64,000 bases of DNA from Kalmusia sp. IMI 367209. Lineage: Eukaryota; Ascomycota; Dothideomycetes; Pleosporales; Didymosphaeriaceae. The position numbers and the translations under genes were made by a program. Below the pieces are notes generated by a model. It was not told the origin of the DNA, made no database searches, and worked only from the letters and a program-made list of their open reading frames with translations. Numbering within the stretch: the stretch's first letter is position 1; every line of letters begins with the position of its first letter. The stretch is from NCBI GenBank assembly GCA_027946365.1, contig JAPEUQ010000005.1:1736001-1800000 (forward strand). The letters run 5' to 3'. This document shows, in pieces, positions 1 through 11,806 of the stretch.

Positions 1-1086
1 TTGTCCTGCCATTCTATCCTCCCCCTGCAAAGCCATCCCTTTACCATCGCATCTATTCCCGAGGATGGAAAGATGGAGTTCTTGGTCAAAGCTGAGACCG
101 GTGGGACAAAACGTTTCTTCAAACACGCCGAGAAGTCGCACGGACTCCCTGCAGCGTCTGGGAAGTTAAGCACCAAAACAGTGGCAATCGAAGGTCCATA
201 TGGAACCCTTCGTCCATTGCGTCAGTTTGACAGTGTTGTTTTACTCGCGGGTTCTACCGGCGCTACTTTTACTATGCCGCTACTCCGGGACATACTACAA
301 GGGTGGAAGGAAAATGCAACCCCTTCACAAAAGTCAACTTCCTTGCTCAGACCGCAGACAGGGGCTGCTACCCGCAATGTACGATTCGTCTGGGTTGTCA
401 AGAGTCGGGGACAACTTGGATGGTTCTCGGAACAACTATCATCCATCTACTCAGATTTCCAGGTTCTACAAAACGACCTAAGACACATCAAGCTAGAGCT
501 AACAGTCTACGTAACATGTGACGAAACCTTCACCGAAGAGCACAAGACAATCCTATCAACATTGACAGCCCCGAAAGAACCAAAACATGGAGCCGTTGAA
601 TACCGAAGCCGCTCTCCCTCGCTAGATGAGAAGGCTAAACTAGAAGAATCGCTGGAGCAAATCACGGAGGTCAGATCACGGACCGTAACATCCTGCGGTC
701 CTAACGGAACTTGCTGTTGCAAAGCAACAGTCGATGAAACGTCACCCGACTCCATCCAAACTACATGTTCATGCTGTGGACCCAGCGAGACCAAACTCTC
801 AGCTCCAAGACCAATATCTGGAATATCGTCCACGCCGTCGACTCCTCAAGCCAAACCTCTAGTGCATCCCTCGATAGCCGTCTTCTCTGGACGTCCGAAT
901 CCAAGAGATATCATAAGAAGATCCCTGGAACAAGCCTGGGGTGAATCGGCCGTAGTTGTATGCGGACCGCAGGGCTTGGTGGCGGACGTGAAGCAAGACG
1001 TTTGCTCGCTAAGCGATGAACGCGCGGTACATAAGGGGACAGGCGCGCAAGGCATCTATCTACATACGGAAAGCTTTGGGTACTGA
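1..1086 (+). CDS. Ferric reductase-like protein, C-terminal part (5' end outside window)
   Basis: This open frame has no start in the window and ends at TGA 1084-1086, so it is the C-terminal 361 residues of a longer gene. It carries the flavin/NADPH half of the ferric-chelate reductase (FRE/NOX-like) family: an FAD-binding HPFT motif at residues 12-15, GPYG at 65-68, a nucleotide-binding GSTGAT at 84-89 and a terminal CGPQG motif near 322. Members are plasma-membrane haem proteins that pass electrons from NADPH through FAD to extracellular Fe(III) or Cu(II); the membrane half would lie to the left. Unusual is a cysteine-rich insert at about 232-259, with seven Cys in 28 residues including CCC and CSCC, followed by a Ser/Pro linker before the last strand. 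The family call is solid; the metal specificity cannot be read from this part. Confidence 0.85.
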   Translation: MSCHSILPLQSHPFTIASIPEDGKMEFLVKAETGGTKRFFKHAEKSHGLPAASGKLSTKTVAIEGPYGTLRPLRQFDSVVLLAGSTGATFTMPLLRDILQGWKENATPSQKSTSLLRPQTGAATRNVRFVWVVKSRGQLGWFSEQLSSIYSDFQVLQNDLRHIKLELTVYVTCDETFTEEHKTILSTLTAPKEPKHGAVEYRSRSPSLDEKAKLEESLEQITEVRSRTVTSCGPNGTCCCKATVDETSPDSIQTTCSCCGPSETKLSAPRPISGISSTPSTPQAKPLVHPSIAVFSGRPNPRDIIRRSLEQAWGESAVVVCGPQGLVADVKQDVCSLSDERAVHKGTGAQGIYLHTESFGY

Positions 1087-1984
1087 GTTGGTACGCAGCT
1101 ATTTTCGAAGCATTGGCATTATTGCATTGGATATCGGCGTTTACATCCGGTCACGAGTCTCACGACGTACACTTCAATACCCATACTATTACTAGCAGCT
1201 CAATGAATGCATCTTTGAACTTTACCTTGCTATCGGGATGCTCTTAATGTGATTGCTTCCCCACACTGCAGACGGGTCAAAATGGCTGAGTTCAAAGCAA
1301 AATGAAGCTCTAGATCAAAAACGACTGCAAAACTTGAGAAGATCTTCCCATTGACTTGAAGTGCTCATGCAAATAAGCAATCCACTTAGGAAAAGCATAT
1401 ATGCTATGCTTCGTTGTCTATCGTCGTCCCTGCGTCGAGAGTTGTACGGCATCGCGAGAGAAGAAACTCGCTATTCGGTCTCTCGGAGCGTCTCCTTTGT
1501 AGATTTATAATGCTATAGGCAATATACCACAATTGTACAGCTGGTATTGTCTCTGGAAACTAGTCTCCGATGGGAATCATCACCGTGATTGGCGAGCTAT
1601 AGAATCGTGCCGTTGATACCTGTCAACTCGCGCTTTTACTTGTTATAGCTTGTCTGATGGTGACTTGGAGGTTCCGTTGGGGAGTAGATTAGAAGGGTGG
1701 AAGGGACGTCTGAATAGGATAAATTTTAAATTTTGAGGTTTGAAAACTTCGAAATGGAGGAAGAAGCCTTAGAGATGAAGGCGTGAGAATCACGGACCAG
1801 AAATTTGAGTTGAAGAACGCGTAAATGTGAGGAGATTGAAGCGGTATCTTTACAAGACTATTTCATTTTGCAAAATACAGTTGAAGCTAGTGGTGAGTTG
1901 CGCGAGGCATGCTAGAGGTGACTCGGTCTACTTGCTGAGCCGGATCAAGATTGTCTTTCCACGATGTAGAAAGAATTGAAAGAT
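1087..1984. other. Intergenic region between convergent genes
   Basis: The stretch separates the 3' ends of the ferric-reductase-like and NLR-like genes. I see no credible coding frame, RNA gene or repeat in it. It presumably holds both 3' UTRs. Confidence 0.5.
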
Positions 1985-4900
1985 TCAAGACTCATACCTT
2001 CGACGTTTTGCAAATGCCGCCGAATCCTCGCAAATCACCTTCCTCTTCGACCACGCGACCCTACTCTCCACCTTGCGCACAGATAGCGCATCCCTATCTA
2101 TGACGACGGGCAATTGTCTGTCCAGATCGCCCTCCTCGCTCATCGTGTACCGCGGCTGCGACGCCTTGTTCAAGACGATGCGGATGATTTCCTCCTTGGT
2201 CTTGGGCACCGATACGGAGGCGCTCACGTCCGAGGCTCCTTTCCAGCTTTGCGGTAGTGTGGTCAGCTCGATTGCTGTGGTTGAGTGTTTCTGCTGAGAT
2301 GTTTGCAGTAGTTCAAGACGGAGGCTGTCGCCGGATGTGGTGGCGGACATCGCGGAGGTGGTGCCATCGGCGCTGACGCGGTAGCTGGATGTTCTGAGGA
2401 GAGACCCCATGAAAGAAGGAGTGTGGGGCTGGGTGCGTGAGATGCTGGTCTGGAGGTTGGCGCCGCCATTTAGGGAAGACGACTTGTTGCAGGCTGCGAA
2501 GATGTGGTGCGGCAAAGGTATAATTGTTTTGCCGTCGAGTATAACATGGGTGCCATCTTCCGAGAACGTGATGCTGTCGTAGCGTTCGTCACCAAGGTAG
2601 AATTTGCTGTGCAGAAGCCAGAGTGTAGAATCGGGGTGCGATGCTTGGAGAGACGAGACGCCTAGGATATGCGGTTCGGTGGTGTCTGTTGTAGAAGTGC
2701 GGTACATCCAAATGTACGCGAACCCACTGACGGTGAAGATTGCTAGAGGCAACGTGGGGTGAAGAACATGCCTCGTGTCCGGTGGGCAGAAGAGAGGTCC
2801 CGTAGACTGGGGCATGAACTTGGCGTAAGGGCTTATGAGTGTGGCTGGTGGGTTCTTCGAGGTGTCTATGGCAAGGACAGCAAGATTGATGTACTGTCGT
2901 GACTCTCTATTTGCCCTCGAAACGCAGAACGCAGAGTTGCCGTCAGGTCCAAAAATGATGAAATAGAAGAATGATCCGTTTCTTTTCCAGAACTCATCGT
3001 CTTCAGCTTCTTGTTTTGGGGACCAACAATGTGCTAGGCTGTCATCTGATCCGAACGGTAGTGAGAAGCTGGTAGGTACTACTTTACCTCGCTGTTCATC
3101 TATGTCCAAAGTGTAGATACGGTCCAATATGGAAAATCTCCTAATGCATGGGCTGATACTGATTGGAAATTGTAGCGTCAGCCCGGTACTGTGAGTAGCG
3201 TAGGCTAGCGAGTGTTGATACTGCAGCCATATGTCTTCGACCTCTAATGGTATTGTAATTTCCAAGGTCTTCTCAGGGTTCGTCGTCAGTGTCCATATCT
3301 CGTAGTGGGCGACCCAGTTTGTGGCTGAATAACGGATCTGCTGTTTCGTTGGCGATCGCTGAGCAGGGAGCATAGCAAGCTCTTCATAAACCCTGCTTAC
3401 ACATCAATGGTTGTTGCTATCCATATGAAGAGATGCCTTACCGTGATGGCCAGATACTCAAAACACCAAGATGATTTTGATCATCACTCACTTCTGATAC
3501 CTTACACAGATACTTGCGGCTGATCTTGTGTGACATCGGTCCAGACGGAGATAGATGATGCACTTTTGTGGTCGTCGTTGGTTCCAAAAATCGCGACTTC
3601 ATGAATGCAGAAATCTCATCCCAAATTAAGTGAGGTTTTTCGCGAAGCTGGAATCCCCATGCTTCGTCTAATTCTTTTAGGAAGGCAATGAAGTCGAGGG
3701 CATGTTGAAGTGCCTCGGTCACGCCAAATCCTGATTTTTCTTGGTCATGTAGAGCCCAACGAAACCATTCTTCGACGTCCAGAAAATTTGGTTTCTTCAA
3801 AAGAATATAGCAAATCTCAACATAGGCAGTGAGAATTCCTTTTTCAGATACGAAAGAGGATAGAACGGAGCAGATTTCGGAAAATATCTTTATCGATTCG
3901 GAACGAATTTCCGCTGCCGCTGTGCCGCTAGGCGCTTGTAATAAGTCTTTCAAGGAAGGCGCATGCTCGAGGGTAGATTCGTGTTCACCGTATCGATCTG
4001 GGCTATCTTTAAGTAGCTCAGTGCGGTGTTGCTGGAGATGTCGATCCCAATGCGTCAATGCATAATGCCATAGTGGACAGTTCCGAGTCAAGCTGGAATG
4101 ATCAATTGTGAGTTGTCTTTGAGTTTCAGATGCGGTCGTGGGCCTGCGGATATCTTCAACATGCTGCCCAACGAAGATGAGGTACTGCAACAATGCTCTA
4201 GCTATCGAGAGATGCGAGTCGGCAGCGGAAGGAAGAAACCATGTAGGGCCCTTGCAGAGGCATCGGCCAAGATACTCGGAAACAGAAAGGTGGATAAATC
4301 GATATCGTTTAATCATGACCCCGGTGTGTGGCTGACGGGCAAGGCTTAGCTCAACAAGACCCCCGCAAGTGGAGCGAACAACTCGTTCGAAATCTGGATA
4401 TATGTCCTCGGTTTCTGTACGGGCGGTATTCTTTACTTTGACAGCTTCCTCTAACTCGTCTGCAGTGAGAGCTTGGATGGTGCAGGAGATCCACATTATG
4501 AGCCACTTGCCAAGTTCTCTGTCTGGACCGCTCCCCTGGCCAAGGAATTCAAAGACACGGTCGTACATCTTGTCCAGACCTTCAGGCAACGTAACACCTT
4601 TTATCTCTTCAAGTCTCTGGAACACTGTGAGGCCCGAAGAGTCGAGGTAATTCGCCATGAGACGGGCCCATATGAACATTCCATTCGCTCCTATGACCAA
4701 CTGCGAACATAGTTGACTGACGTCCGCGGTGGGCGGTAGGAGGCCTCGGGAGACGAGAGAAGTGAGCTGTCGCTCTAGATACATTTCGATGTCTCCTGAA
4801 GTGGCTTGACCGACGGAAAATTGATACGCTCTTGGAACCTCGTTGGGTATGTTAACAGTTGGGCGGCTGAAAAGAAGTGTCTTTACCGAAGTTGCTGTAA

Positions 4901-6591
4901 GCATGGAAGAGACGTCATCAATCAGGGCTGCATGGTCACTGCACTCATCGATGCCGTCCAGAACGATCGTTTGTATGAAGCCAGCCTGCGCGCAACTCTG
5001 GATAAGATCATGGAGTTCCTTTCTGGTAGCTACTTTCTGGCCGCTGGAGTCGTTATCCATGATGAAGATGAACTTGTTGAGAAGTGTCCAGTCTGACCGG
5101 TGGTACTGGAGAGTCTGGGCAAGTATGGACCTGTAAGCCTGCACGCAGCTATCCGATTCTAATCGGTTCGCTCGGAAGAAAAAATAGCAGGTGTTTTCGG
5201 TTGGCTCGACTTCGCGGAAATCTTCGATAATTGAAGCTGCTAGGACGGTTTTACCACAGCCAAGGTTGCCTGCAACAATGCGTCAGCGCAACAAACAGCG
5301 CACTGCGTCTTTCATCTAACCCACCATGGACCCAAAATGCATTCTGCCATGGGCTAATATTGCTGTTCTCCTCTACAGCACTAAAGCTTCTTCTCCAGAT
5401 GGCAAAGTTGGGTTCAGTGAAGAGCCACTCTGAAGTTCCTTCCATGCGAAGTTCGTTCGCTGTTTCAAAATCCATCGCAAAAGCTGGTGGATCCAGCCAC
5501 TCTCGAACCCGGATCACAGTCTCGACTGGTGTGAATCAATATTTTGTTCTAATAAAACATCATGCTGCCCTGGCTTACTGCGATAGCGTTCCTCATCCTC
5601 TGTTTTCCAGTTACGTCTCGTTTGCAATAGCTTGGTCTGGAGTGTGTTGGCACGCTCCAACATGGACTCAGCTGCCTCCTGAGCCGCTTCAACCTTTTTT
5701 TCCATTTCGATCAATTGCTCAATTAATTTCTGTAGATTGGCCTCCTCTTCTTGCGTGCGATGCGTAATCCTATCGTGCAATCCATTCGCTTTCTCTTGCA
5801 TATCGTTGCGCATTTCTCGCAGCTCATGATACATACCAAATTGCAGTTCGGTTTTGACGATCTCGTTGTGAAATCTTAGGTCTCCGAGAAAATTTTCAAA
5901 GCGCAAATCGTATGGCTTCCAGATTATATCAGCGAAAATGGCATGGCTACGGCGGCTCGCTGGTCTTGTGAGCGAATTTGCGTTTGAGTGATGGCGTATA
6001 TGAACTGACTTACTTCCATCTTTCCGGGCAAATATCCCTATTATGCTTGACAAGAAGCGCAGAAGATCTGAGTACAAATTGACAAGAGATTGTCGAAGCC
6101 GAGGTGGGATAGGCTGATCCTTGAACCGAGACACGAGATGCTCATACTGAGGGAACTCTTCGGCGAAGCGTCCAAGCGTTCGGAGGAGCTTCTCAAAAAA
6201 AGAAGTGTAATTGCTTGCAAGCTAGAAGCAATGTCAGTCTATTCATTATTTTGAGTTCACAATCACCTACCTGTAGGGCTAATTTGAATGCGCCCCAAGC
6301 AATCGCAGCAAATTCGGGATTAGACTGCGGAAACATGTCAAGTGCCTTGAAGTATGGAGACAAGGACGCATTGAGAGCATCGATTTTCGAGATCGCCCTA
6401 CGAAGCAGCTTTCCGTTGCGTGATAATTTCTCGTCGCTGCGAACATCTTCGATGAGCTGCGTGACTGAGGGACAGGCAGTAAAGAGCGCTCTCGCAGTTG
6501 GTGTAAGGGAGTTGAGAAGACCATCTCTTGCTTCCGCAAAGACCCCATTGGCGTTGGTGCTTGCACCCTGCGTCGTACTATTGAAGATGCA
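1985..6591 (-). CDS. NLR-like STAND protein: DUF7708-type N-terminus, NACHT, WD-like C-terminus
   Basis: Exons read complement(1985-3392, 3442-5269, 5325-5525, 5579-6221, 6271-about 6567), joined by 49-55 nt GT-AG introns that keep frame (4377 nt). The N-terminal part has the DUF7708-like signature FPQSNPEFAAIAWG and a later helical, coiled-coil stretch (positions 5600-5860). The NACHT P-loop GNLGCGKT is rebuilt across the 5270-5324 intron, and a Walker B-like VLDGIDECSD follows at about 4950. The last 460 residues contain degenerate beta-propeller-like repeats (FGPDGNSAF, FSEDGTHVI). Such proteins are fungal nucleotide-triggered oligomerising switches linked to non-self recognition and cell death. 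The start codon is unresolved: the frame is closed by TAA at 6592-6594 and has no early ATG, so a short upstream exon is needed, perhaps ending at the GTAGGT donor near 6681. No inactivating lesion is visible otherwise. Confidence 0.85.
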
Positions 6592-7763
6592 TTAGTAACT
6601 GCAAAAACATTACGGTATTGATCGTGGCGAAACTGATCAGCCACGATGTCTCGGATCTCCAATGGCATCCCCAACGCACCTACCTCATGTTGGTATAAGC
6701 GCTTTTCCCTATGAGGAGGAATTAACAACGTCTATTTCTAAATTCGCGTTCCCGACTACAAAATGTATGTCGCAAAGCATTGTCGGAGGGCGGAAACCGT
6801 CATGTTGTCCCATAATATCGGGGAGGCTCACCGGTCGATGCGGGGCAGAAGTGGCCTGGTTCGCGAGGCGGCGAATGCCCACGCAAGGCTGACCGCAACC
6901 AGGAGCAAAACCCATCTTGCTCTAAGCCGAGGGTGTCTTCTGCTTTCTTATCTGATCGAATATAATGAGAGAATATTGTTCAAAGTATGAACATTAAAAC
7001 ATTAAAATAAGACAAGATCGCGCTCGTAGTAGATGAGTGGGGTCCCAGAAAGCCGCAAAAAAGATTCGTGGAGTGGCACATTATTTTAAGCAAGAGCGTA
7101 GCGCGTGAACTGCTTGTAGCAATCCCAATGAATCGATTGCTCGCAGAAATACATCGATAATTACTTGAAGGGATTGGTGGAACAACTGAATTTCCGTAGG
7201 CATTGGAATCAGTTTCGTTCAATCCGGGAAAGCGTTAAGTCTAGAGATACTCTAAACGAGGTTCAGTCTACGGCGCCGAAGATCCCTTGACATCTTTGCA
7301 AGTTTGTGGTAATTGTGTCACTATTCCGACCCTAACTTAATGACAACTACGATCTTCCTGTGCGCGAAAACAAAACATAAATTATAATTGACTATCAGAC
7401 GGTGGAAAATGTAGCCAAAAGCAGAGGACATCAAATGGGAAAGAGGTTGAGCAGGTAGGGCTGTGAAGATATCACATGAACTTGATCTAGGAAGCTTCGT
7501 AGATGAATAACAAATCCTGAGCGCTTTTCTACACACAGTGAGTGAAGTAGTGGACTGAACGCGTTTGCAGCGAGCCATAACCCTTAAAATCTGCCATTGT
7601 AACATGTACCCTCAGAATATACGCCTAATATACAACCACTAGTATTAGGGCTATGTCCAGTTTTTTTCGCCCTCCACTTTGGTCTTTGTTCGAGAAGCAA
7701 ATCACGACAATCTTGCTTACTCGCACGAACAAATCAGCGAAGAAAAAGTCAAGGGGAAACAAA
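6592..7763. other. Intergenic region, probable NLR promoter and first exon
   Basis: This lies upstream of the NLR-like gene and downstream of the SDR. The short first coding exon of the NLR gene is expected at about 6600-6750. A lone CGG-N10-CCG match occurs at 6784-6799. Nothing else recognisable was seen. Confidence 0.4.
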
Positions 7764-9038
7764 TCATTCTGCCCTTGCACCTCCAACCACCTTCTCAATC
7801 TGAGAACCGCCTTCCTTCTTCCGCCTTGCGACCCCACTCGCAACATCCTGGAACCACAAGGGCAAGCTGCGAATGCCCGTGAACATCTCCACATGCGCCG
7901 GCACTACAAGACGTCCGCTTCTCGCCTTCAATACCTGCTCCACTACGCGATCGGACACTTCGACCGGCGAGCGAGGGACAATGCCTCGCTTTGCTAGTAC
8001 GTCTCTTGCACCACGGATGATGCCTGTGTCATACCATCCGGGATGTACCGACGTTGTGCATATTCCTTCGCCGCCTGGGTAGCGGGAAAGACATTCGGCG
8101 CGAATACCTATGGCATGCATTAGAGACTTTAGCGAGGGAATGTGGATAGTGATATACCATCGTTGAGGTAGAGTGCTCCGATCTTTGTGCATGCGTAGTC
8201 GACGAGGCTGTCGCCGGAGAAGAAAGACAGCATCGAAGCAACGGTGACTATGTGACCTTTTCTCATACGCAGCATTCCTGGGAGAAACTCGCGAATCAGG
8301 GTAAAGTGTGCGATGATGTTGATTTTGAAGATTCTCTCTGTGGCCTCATTTGAAGTCTGCGTCGTCATGAGCTATTAATCTCGTCTTATAAAGCAGAGTC
8401 TCACATCGAGCACAGGCTTGCCATTGGCGACGCCAGCATTGTTCACGAGCACACTAGGGTCTCCATGCTCTCTTCTCACGTCGGCACACACCTCCTGCAC
8501 CTTCTCGAAGTCCGAAATGTCGAGCTGGTAGAAGTGCACATCCGACACTGGCCTCGATTAGCTCCTGCGATGGATTATATTGCTTGGACTCACGAGTCTC
8601 TAGCTCCGCTGGGAGGGGATTGACGTCGAATGCAACGACCCTCGCATGCTTCGAAAACGTTTTCACCATCTCATACCCAAACCCCGAACTGCCACCAGTA
8701 ATGACGACCAGCTCTTTCTTCGCCGGGCCGAACTCGAAAGGCGCTCCTTGTCGCCTGAAAGCCCAACCATTGAGAGCGAAGCGATTCAGTGCTTGATTGG
8801 TGCGCCTGGCGACTCCCAGCACAAGAAGTAGTTTGAGGATATTGACGATGGATGCCAGGCGTGATGCGCCATTCTTAGCCCAGTTACTAAAGGGCCGGAG
8901 AAGCCGTTCGCGAATGTGCAGTGGGCTGCGTGTGAGGAGGTAGAGCAAACTGCCGGTTAGGATGGGTTCGGCTAAGGCCGCGTTGATGGTTCGCGGTATC
9001 ACGCCTTGTAGTGCCCCTTCGAATTTGGGGAATGACAT
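7764..9038 (-). CDS. Short-chain dehydrogenase/reductase (RDH/17-beta-HSD11-like)
   Basis: Exons complement(7764-8107, 8158-8356, 8405-8547, 8594-9038) give 376 residues. The N-terminal 90 residues are partly hydrophobic (ILTGSLLYLL and NILKLLLVLGV), as expected of membrane-anchored lipid-droplet or ER members. The classical SDR core follows: cofactor loop GGSSGFG after VVIT, an acidic residue in VAFDVN that suggests NAD(H) preference, NNAGVANGKP, and the catalytic YACTK tetrad segment. The C-terminus HPGWYDTG fits the retinol-dehydrogenase-like subfamily. Substrates in the family are hydrophobic alcohols and ketones such as retinoids, steroids and lipids. Introns are 46-50 nt. For the second intron I chose the acceptor after CTCATGACGACGCAG, since the nearer AG would leave a 33 nt intron. 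The physiological substrate is unknown. Confidence 0.85.
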
Positions 9039-9445
9039 TTCGGTACAGAAGGGATATTATTGTCGGCAAGCTAATTGGCAAGATCCTAGAAGTAGAGAGA
9101 AGAGGCGATTGTTTGTGGTTCCCGTTCTCCTCTTGTGCTAATGACAGGCATGCCTCGGCCGTGATGCAGGGCAGCGACCCCGCATTCTGGAACTCGAACG
9201 AGCGAGAGCGATGCAGATGCATGCGTCCAGTGCCGAGAAGGTACCAATCTAATACCTCTCCAAAAGATGTGATATTGAGTTGAGTGACGAAGCAAACCGC
9301 ACCTGCTTGGATATCCTGAGACGTTGGAGCACCTGCATTTGCAGATGTATAGAATATACAATGTAATGCAACGAAGACGGCATACAATAACATTATACCT
9401 ACTTCGGTATACAAGGCCGTTTCTACGGTTCACGTACGAGGAAGA
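9039..9445. other. Intergenic region upstream of the SDR gene
   Basis: It contains the SDR promoter and the 3' end region of the NmrA-like gene. A TTCGGTATAC decamer near 9404 resembles the tandem palindromes at 14531-14564. No coding signal was seen. Confidence 0.4.
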
Positions 9446-10469
9446 CTACCCTAAAGAAGCTTTTCCATCTGTCCGCTCCAGCATTTCGGCGATGGTCGTG
9501 TCAAGGGACTTCGGGACCCGACCCGCTTCTTGCAACAATGTCTCAAGAGTAGGATCGCTGATTTTGCACTCACCATCTTGCAAAGCATCGTACGTAGTGC
9601 TCCACCATTCTACCGAGGCCCTCTCTGTGCCCTTCGAGGCATAATGGTCCTCATACTCCTTTCTCGACACAATGCTCACTTTAACATCTTCGCCCTGCTC
9701 TCTGCTGACCATCCGCGCCATATCATTCAAAGTCCAAGCCTTGCTCTGCGAAAGATAGACTGTCTTGCCTTTCCAGGCCTCGCTGGGCGCTGTGACGATC
9801 TTCGCAGTCGCAAAAGCCATGTCGGCGATGGCAGTCCATGATATCGGTCCATCTCCGGCGATGAGCACTTCCTGCCTCTTCTCGTCTCTTAGCTTGAAGT
9901 AGTATCCAAAATACAATGGCCAGCTCTCGTTGTACAACCCCTCACGAATAATAATGTAATCGATCTTGCCCTGATCCGCCAGCTCGTTCAAGTACTTCTC
10001 GGTACGTATATGCGCTCGCATCACGCCCGCCTTCGATGGATTGCCAAAGGCCAAAGACGTGTAGTAGATGTGCTTGACGCCAGCCTTCACGGCAGCGTCA
10101 ATTGCCGCACGGTGGTGCGCTTCTCTGCCTTTCCACAGCGGTGCGTCATTGTAGTCCATAGAAATTCGAGGAGTAGAGACGAGGAAGAGTTTCGAGCATC
10201 CTGCGAACGCGCGCTGGAGCGAAGCGGACTCATCGAAGTTATTGTAGCGTACGGTAACTTTGCGGTCGCGGAGGGCATCGAAGCGCTCATCGAGTGGGTC
10301 GGAGGATGTCTAGTGCGCTGTTAGCCGACACCCTTTGAGGCGCCAGGTCTACTTCATATTGACGTACACAGGCTACTAGCTCCGCTGGATCGATGAGCTC
10401 GTTGTCGAGAATGGCATTCAGCACGGCAGAGCCAAGCTTGCCCGTTGCGCTGGTGAGAGCTATCGACAT
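9446..10469 (-). CDS. NmrA-like NAD(P)-binding oxidoreductase
   Basis: Two exons, complement(9446-10309, 10368-10469), split by a 58 nt intron with donor GTACGT, encode 321 residues. The protein starts with an atypical-SDR dinucleotide loop (TSATGKLGSAV, residues 5-15) and contains LFLVSTPR, HIYYTSLAFGN and the DYIIIREGLYNESW block typical of NmrA/HSCARG and bacterial azoreductase or quinone-reductase-like sensors. These proteins bind NAD(P)(H) and act as redox sensors, transcriptional co-regulators or reductases; the catalytic Tyr of classical SDRs is often absent. ATG 10469 was chosen because it places the glycine-rich loop at the usual distance; an upstream extension is possible but lacks conservation cues. 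It lies tail-to-head with the SDR and about 530 bp from the divergent luciferase-domain gene. Confidence 0.85.
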
Positions 10470-10996
10470 CCTTAACCGCGTTCCTAGGTCGATTGGGAGG
10501 AGTGCAAATGATCCAGTCAAGTGCTACAAAGTGCTGGTGGGGATGCTTCGCAGAATCAAGATGTAGATTCTTGTTTTTCCATGATGTCTTCAAGAGCTTT
10601 ACAGATCCGCGGCGACTACGGTGGATATATCGGATGAGTACGATCGTAAACCCTTGCCGCACCATGAGGTCATTCAAAATTCCAATCTGATTACATTATG
10701 ACCTTCGAAATAATTGACAGTCCACAACTTAAGACCGGAGCCTGCTGTAAGCAAAGCATTCATAATGACAGATTGTGAGTTTGGACGAGAGGACTTCATG
10801 GTGTTTTTCGAAGTTAACAGGCATGACGAGATGCAAAAATCATGGACCGACTTGGTCAGCAAGAGCTTGGGCCATGCATCCATCGCGCTGCCACATGCAG
10901 TCTTTCGAGACTCACACCACGCTGATTGTGCACAACATATAGGCGGGCTGTTCCGCTGCGGCCATAAGAGCTTTGAGGGATTTGCGATAACGCATC
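10470..10996. other. Divergent intergenic region (NmrA-like / luciferase-domain genes)
   Basis: This 527 bp region lies between two divergent starts and probably holds both promoters. No strong palindrome shared with the neighbouring cluster was found. Confidence 0.45.
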
Positions 10997-11806
10997 ATGG
11001 ATCGTTTTCCGATACTCAAACGGCTACCGGACACTATCGCCCAACGAATCAACGAACTGTATCGTTTCCACCACACGGCTGTTCTCTCTGCGGTGGGCGT
11101 CGCAGTGCTGGTTCCTTTTGCAATCAATGACTATCGCACTTACCTATCCTACGGTCCTGGAGGCCTTCCGTACAATGCTTTCGGTTGGCTGCTAACCAAC
11201 ACGTTGCGGCTATTCTCCCGCGAACAGCTCTCGCCAAAGCCTTATGACAACGAGAAGCTGCCCTTCGCCGACGAGCCCGGCTGCCTCCCCGCAGACTTCC
11301 CGCCTAGACGAAGCTCCTCGCGACCGAAGCTCGGGACGCATCCCGTTCCGCAGAGACAGCTCGAGCAGCTCCCAAGTGACGAGATTCGACAGGAGCTTAT
11401 AGACCGCTTTACACAATTGGGCAAGGAAGCAGAGCAGAGGGGACTCGTCGAGATCAAGCAAAGCCTGTTTGAGCGCCAGCACAAGGCGCTCTTCGTGTCC
11501 AGTGCGCGAGCACAGCACGCAGTGGCTGAACAGACGCGCGGCGAGATCTGTCATATCCATGCTGGACTGGACGGAAGCTTTCACGTCGTGTTGCACCCGA
11601 ACGATTGCAAAAAAGTCTTCGAGCGCGGATGGGGCCAACGTCATGCCTTCTCAGGCTCTGACCTGAATCCAATTCTCCCAGTTCGCATACCCGTGAATTA
11701 CCTGCTGATATATGCCCCACGGAACGCGGCGGAGCTCGACACAGCTATCGCCATTATCAAAGCTGGAGTACAGTTCATGGCAGGTACACGCGAATCTTTG
11801 GGGTAG
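10997..11806 (+). CDS. Luciferase-domain (PF17648-like) membrane-anchored protein
   Basis: A single exon of 269 residues from ATG 10997 to TAG 11804-11806. A hydrophobic segment at about residues 28-45 (AVLSAVGVAVLVPFAI) suggests an N-terminal membrane anchor. The C-terminal third has the pattern EICHIHAGLDGSFHVVLHP, then a Trp/Gly-rich turn (ERGWGQRHAFSG) and VNYLLIYAPRNAAELD. This is characteristic of the fungal and bacterial 'luciferase domain' family, where the name reflects remote similarity and does not establish light emission. The role in fungi is not established. The gene is divergent from an NmrA-like oxidoreductase and upstream of a multidrug-type transporter. Confidence 0.7.
   Translation: MDRFPILKRLPDTIAQRINELYRFHHTAVLSAVGVAVLVPFAINDYRTYLSYGPGGLPYNAFGWLLTNTLRLFSREQLSPKPYDNEKLPFADEPGCLPADFPPRRSSSRPKLGTHPVPQRQLEQLPSDEIRQELIDRFTQLGKEAEQRGLVEIKQSLFERQHKALFVSSARAQHAVAEQTRGEICHIHAGLDGSFHVVLHPNDCKKVFERGWGQRHAFSGSDLNPILPVRIPVNYLLIYAPRNAAELDTAIAIIKAGVQFMAGTRESLG

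Noticed and set aside
6784..6799. A further CGG-N10-CCG match upstream of the NLR-like gene
   Set aside because: It is far from the 16-29 kb cluster and isolated. I take it as a background occurrence and as a warning on chance matches.
8372..8404. 33 nt intron option in the SDR gene
   Set aside because: Too short for this genome. Using the next CAG gives a 48 nt intron and a better family match (KPVLDTSNEATERIF).
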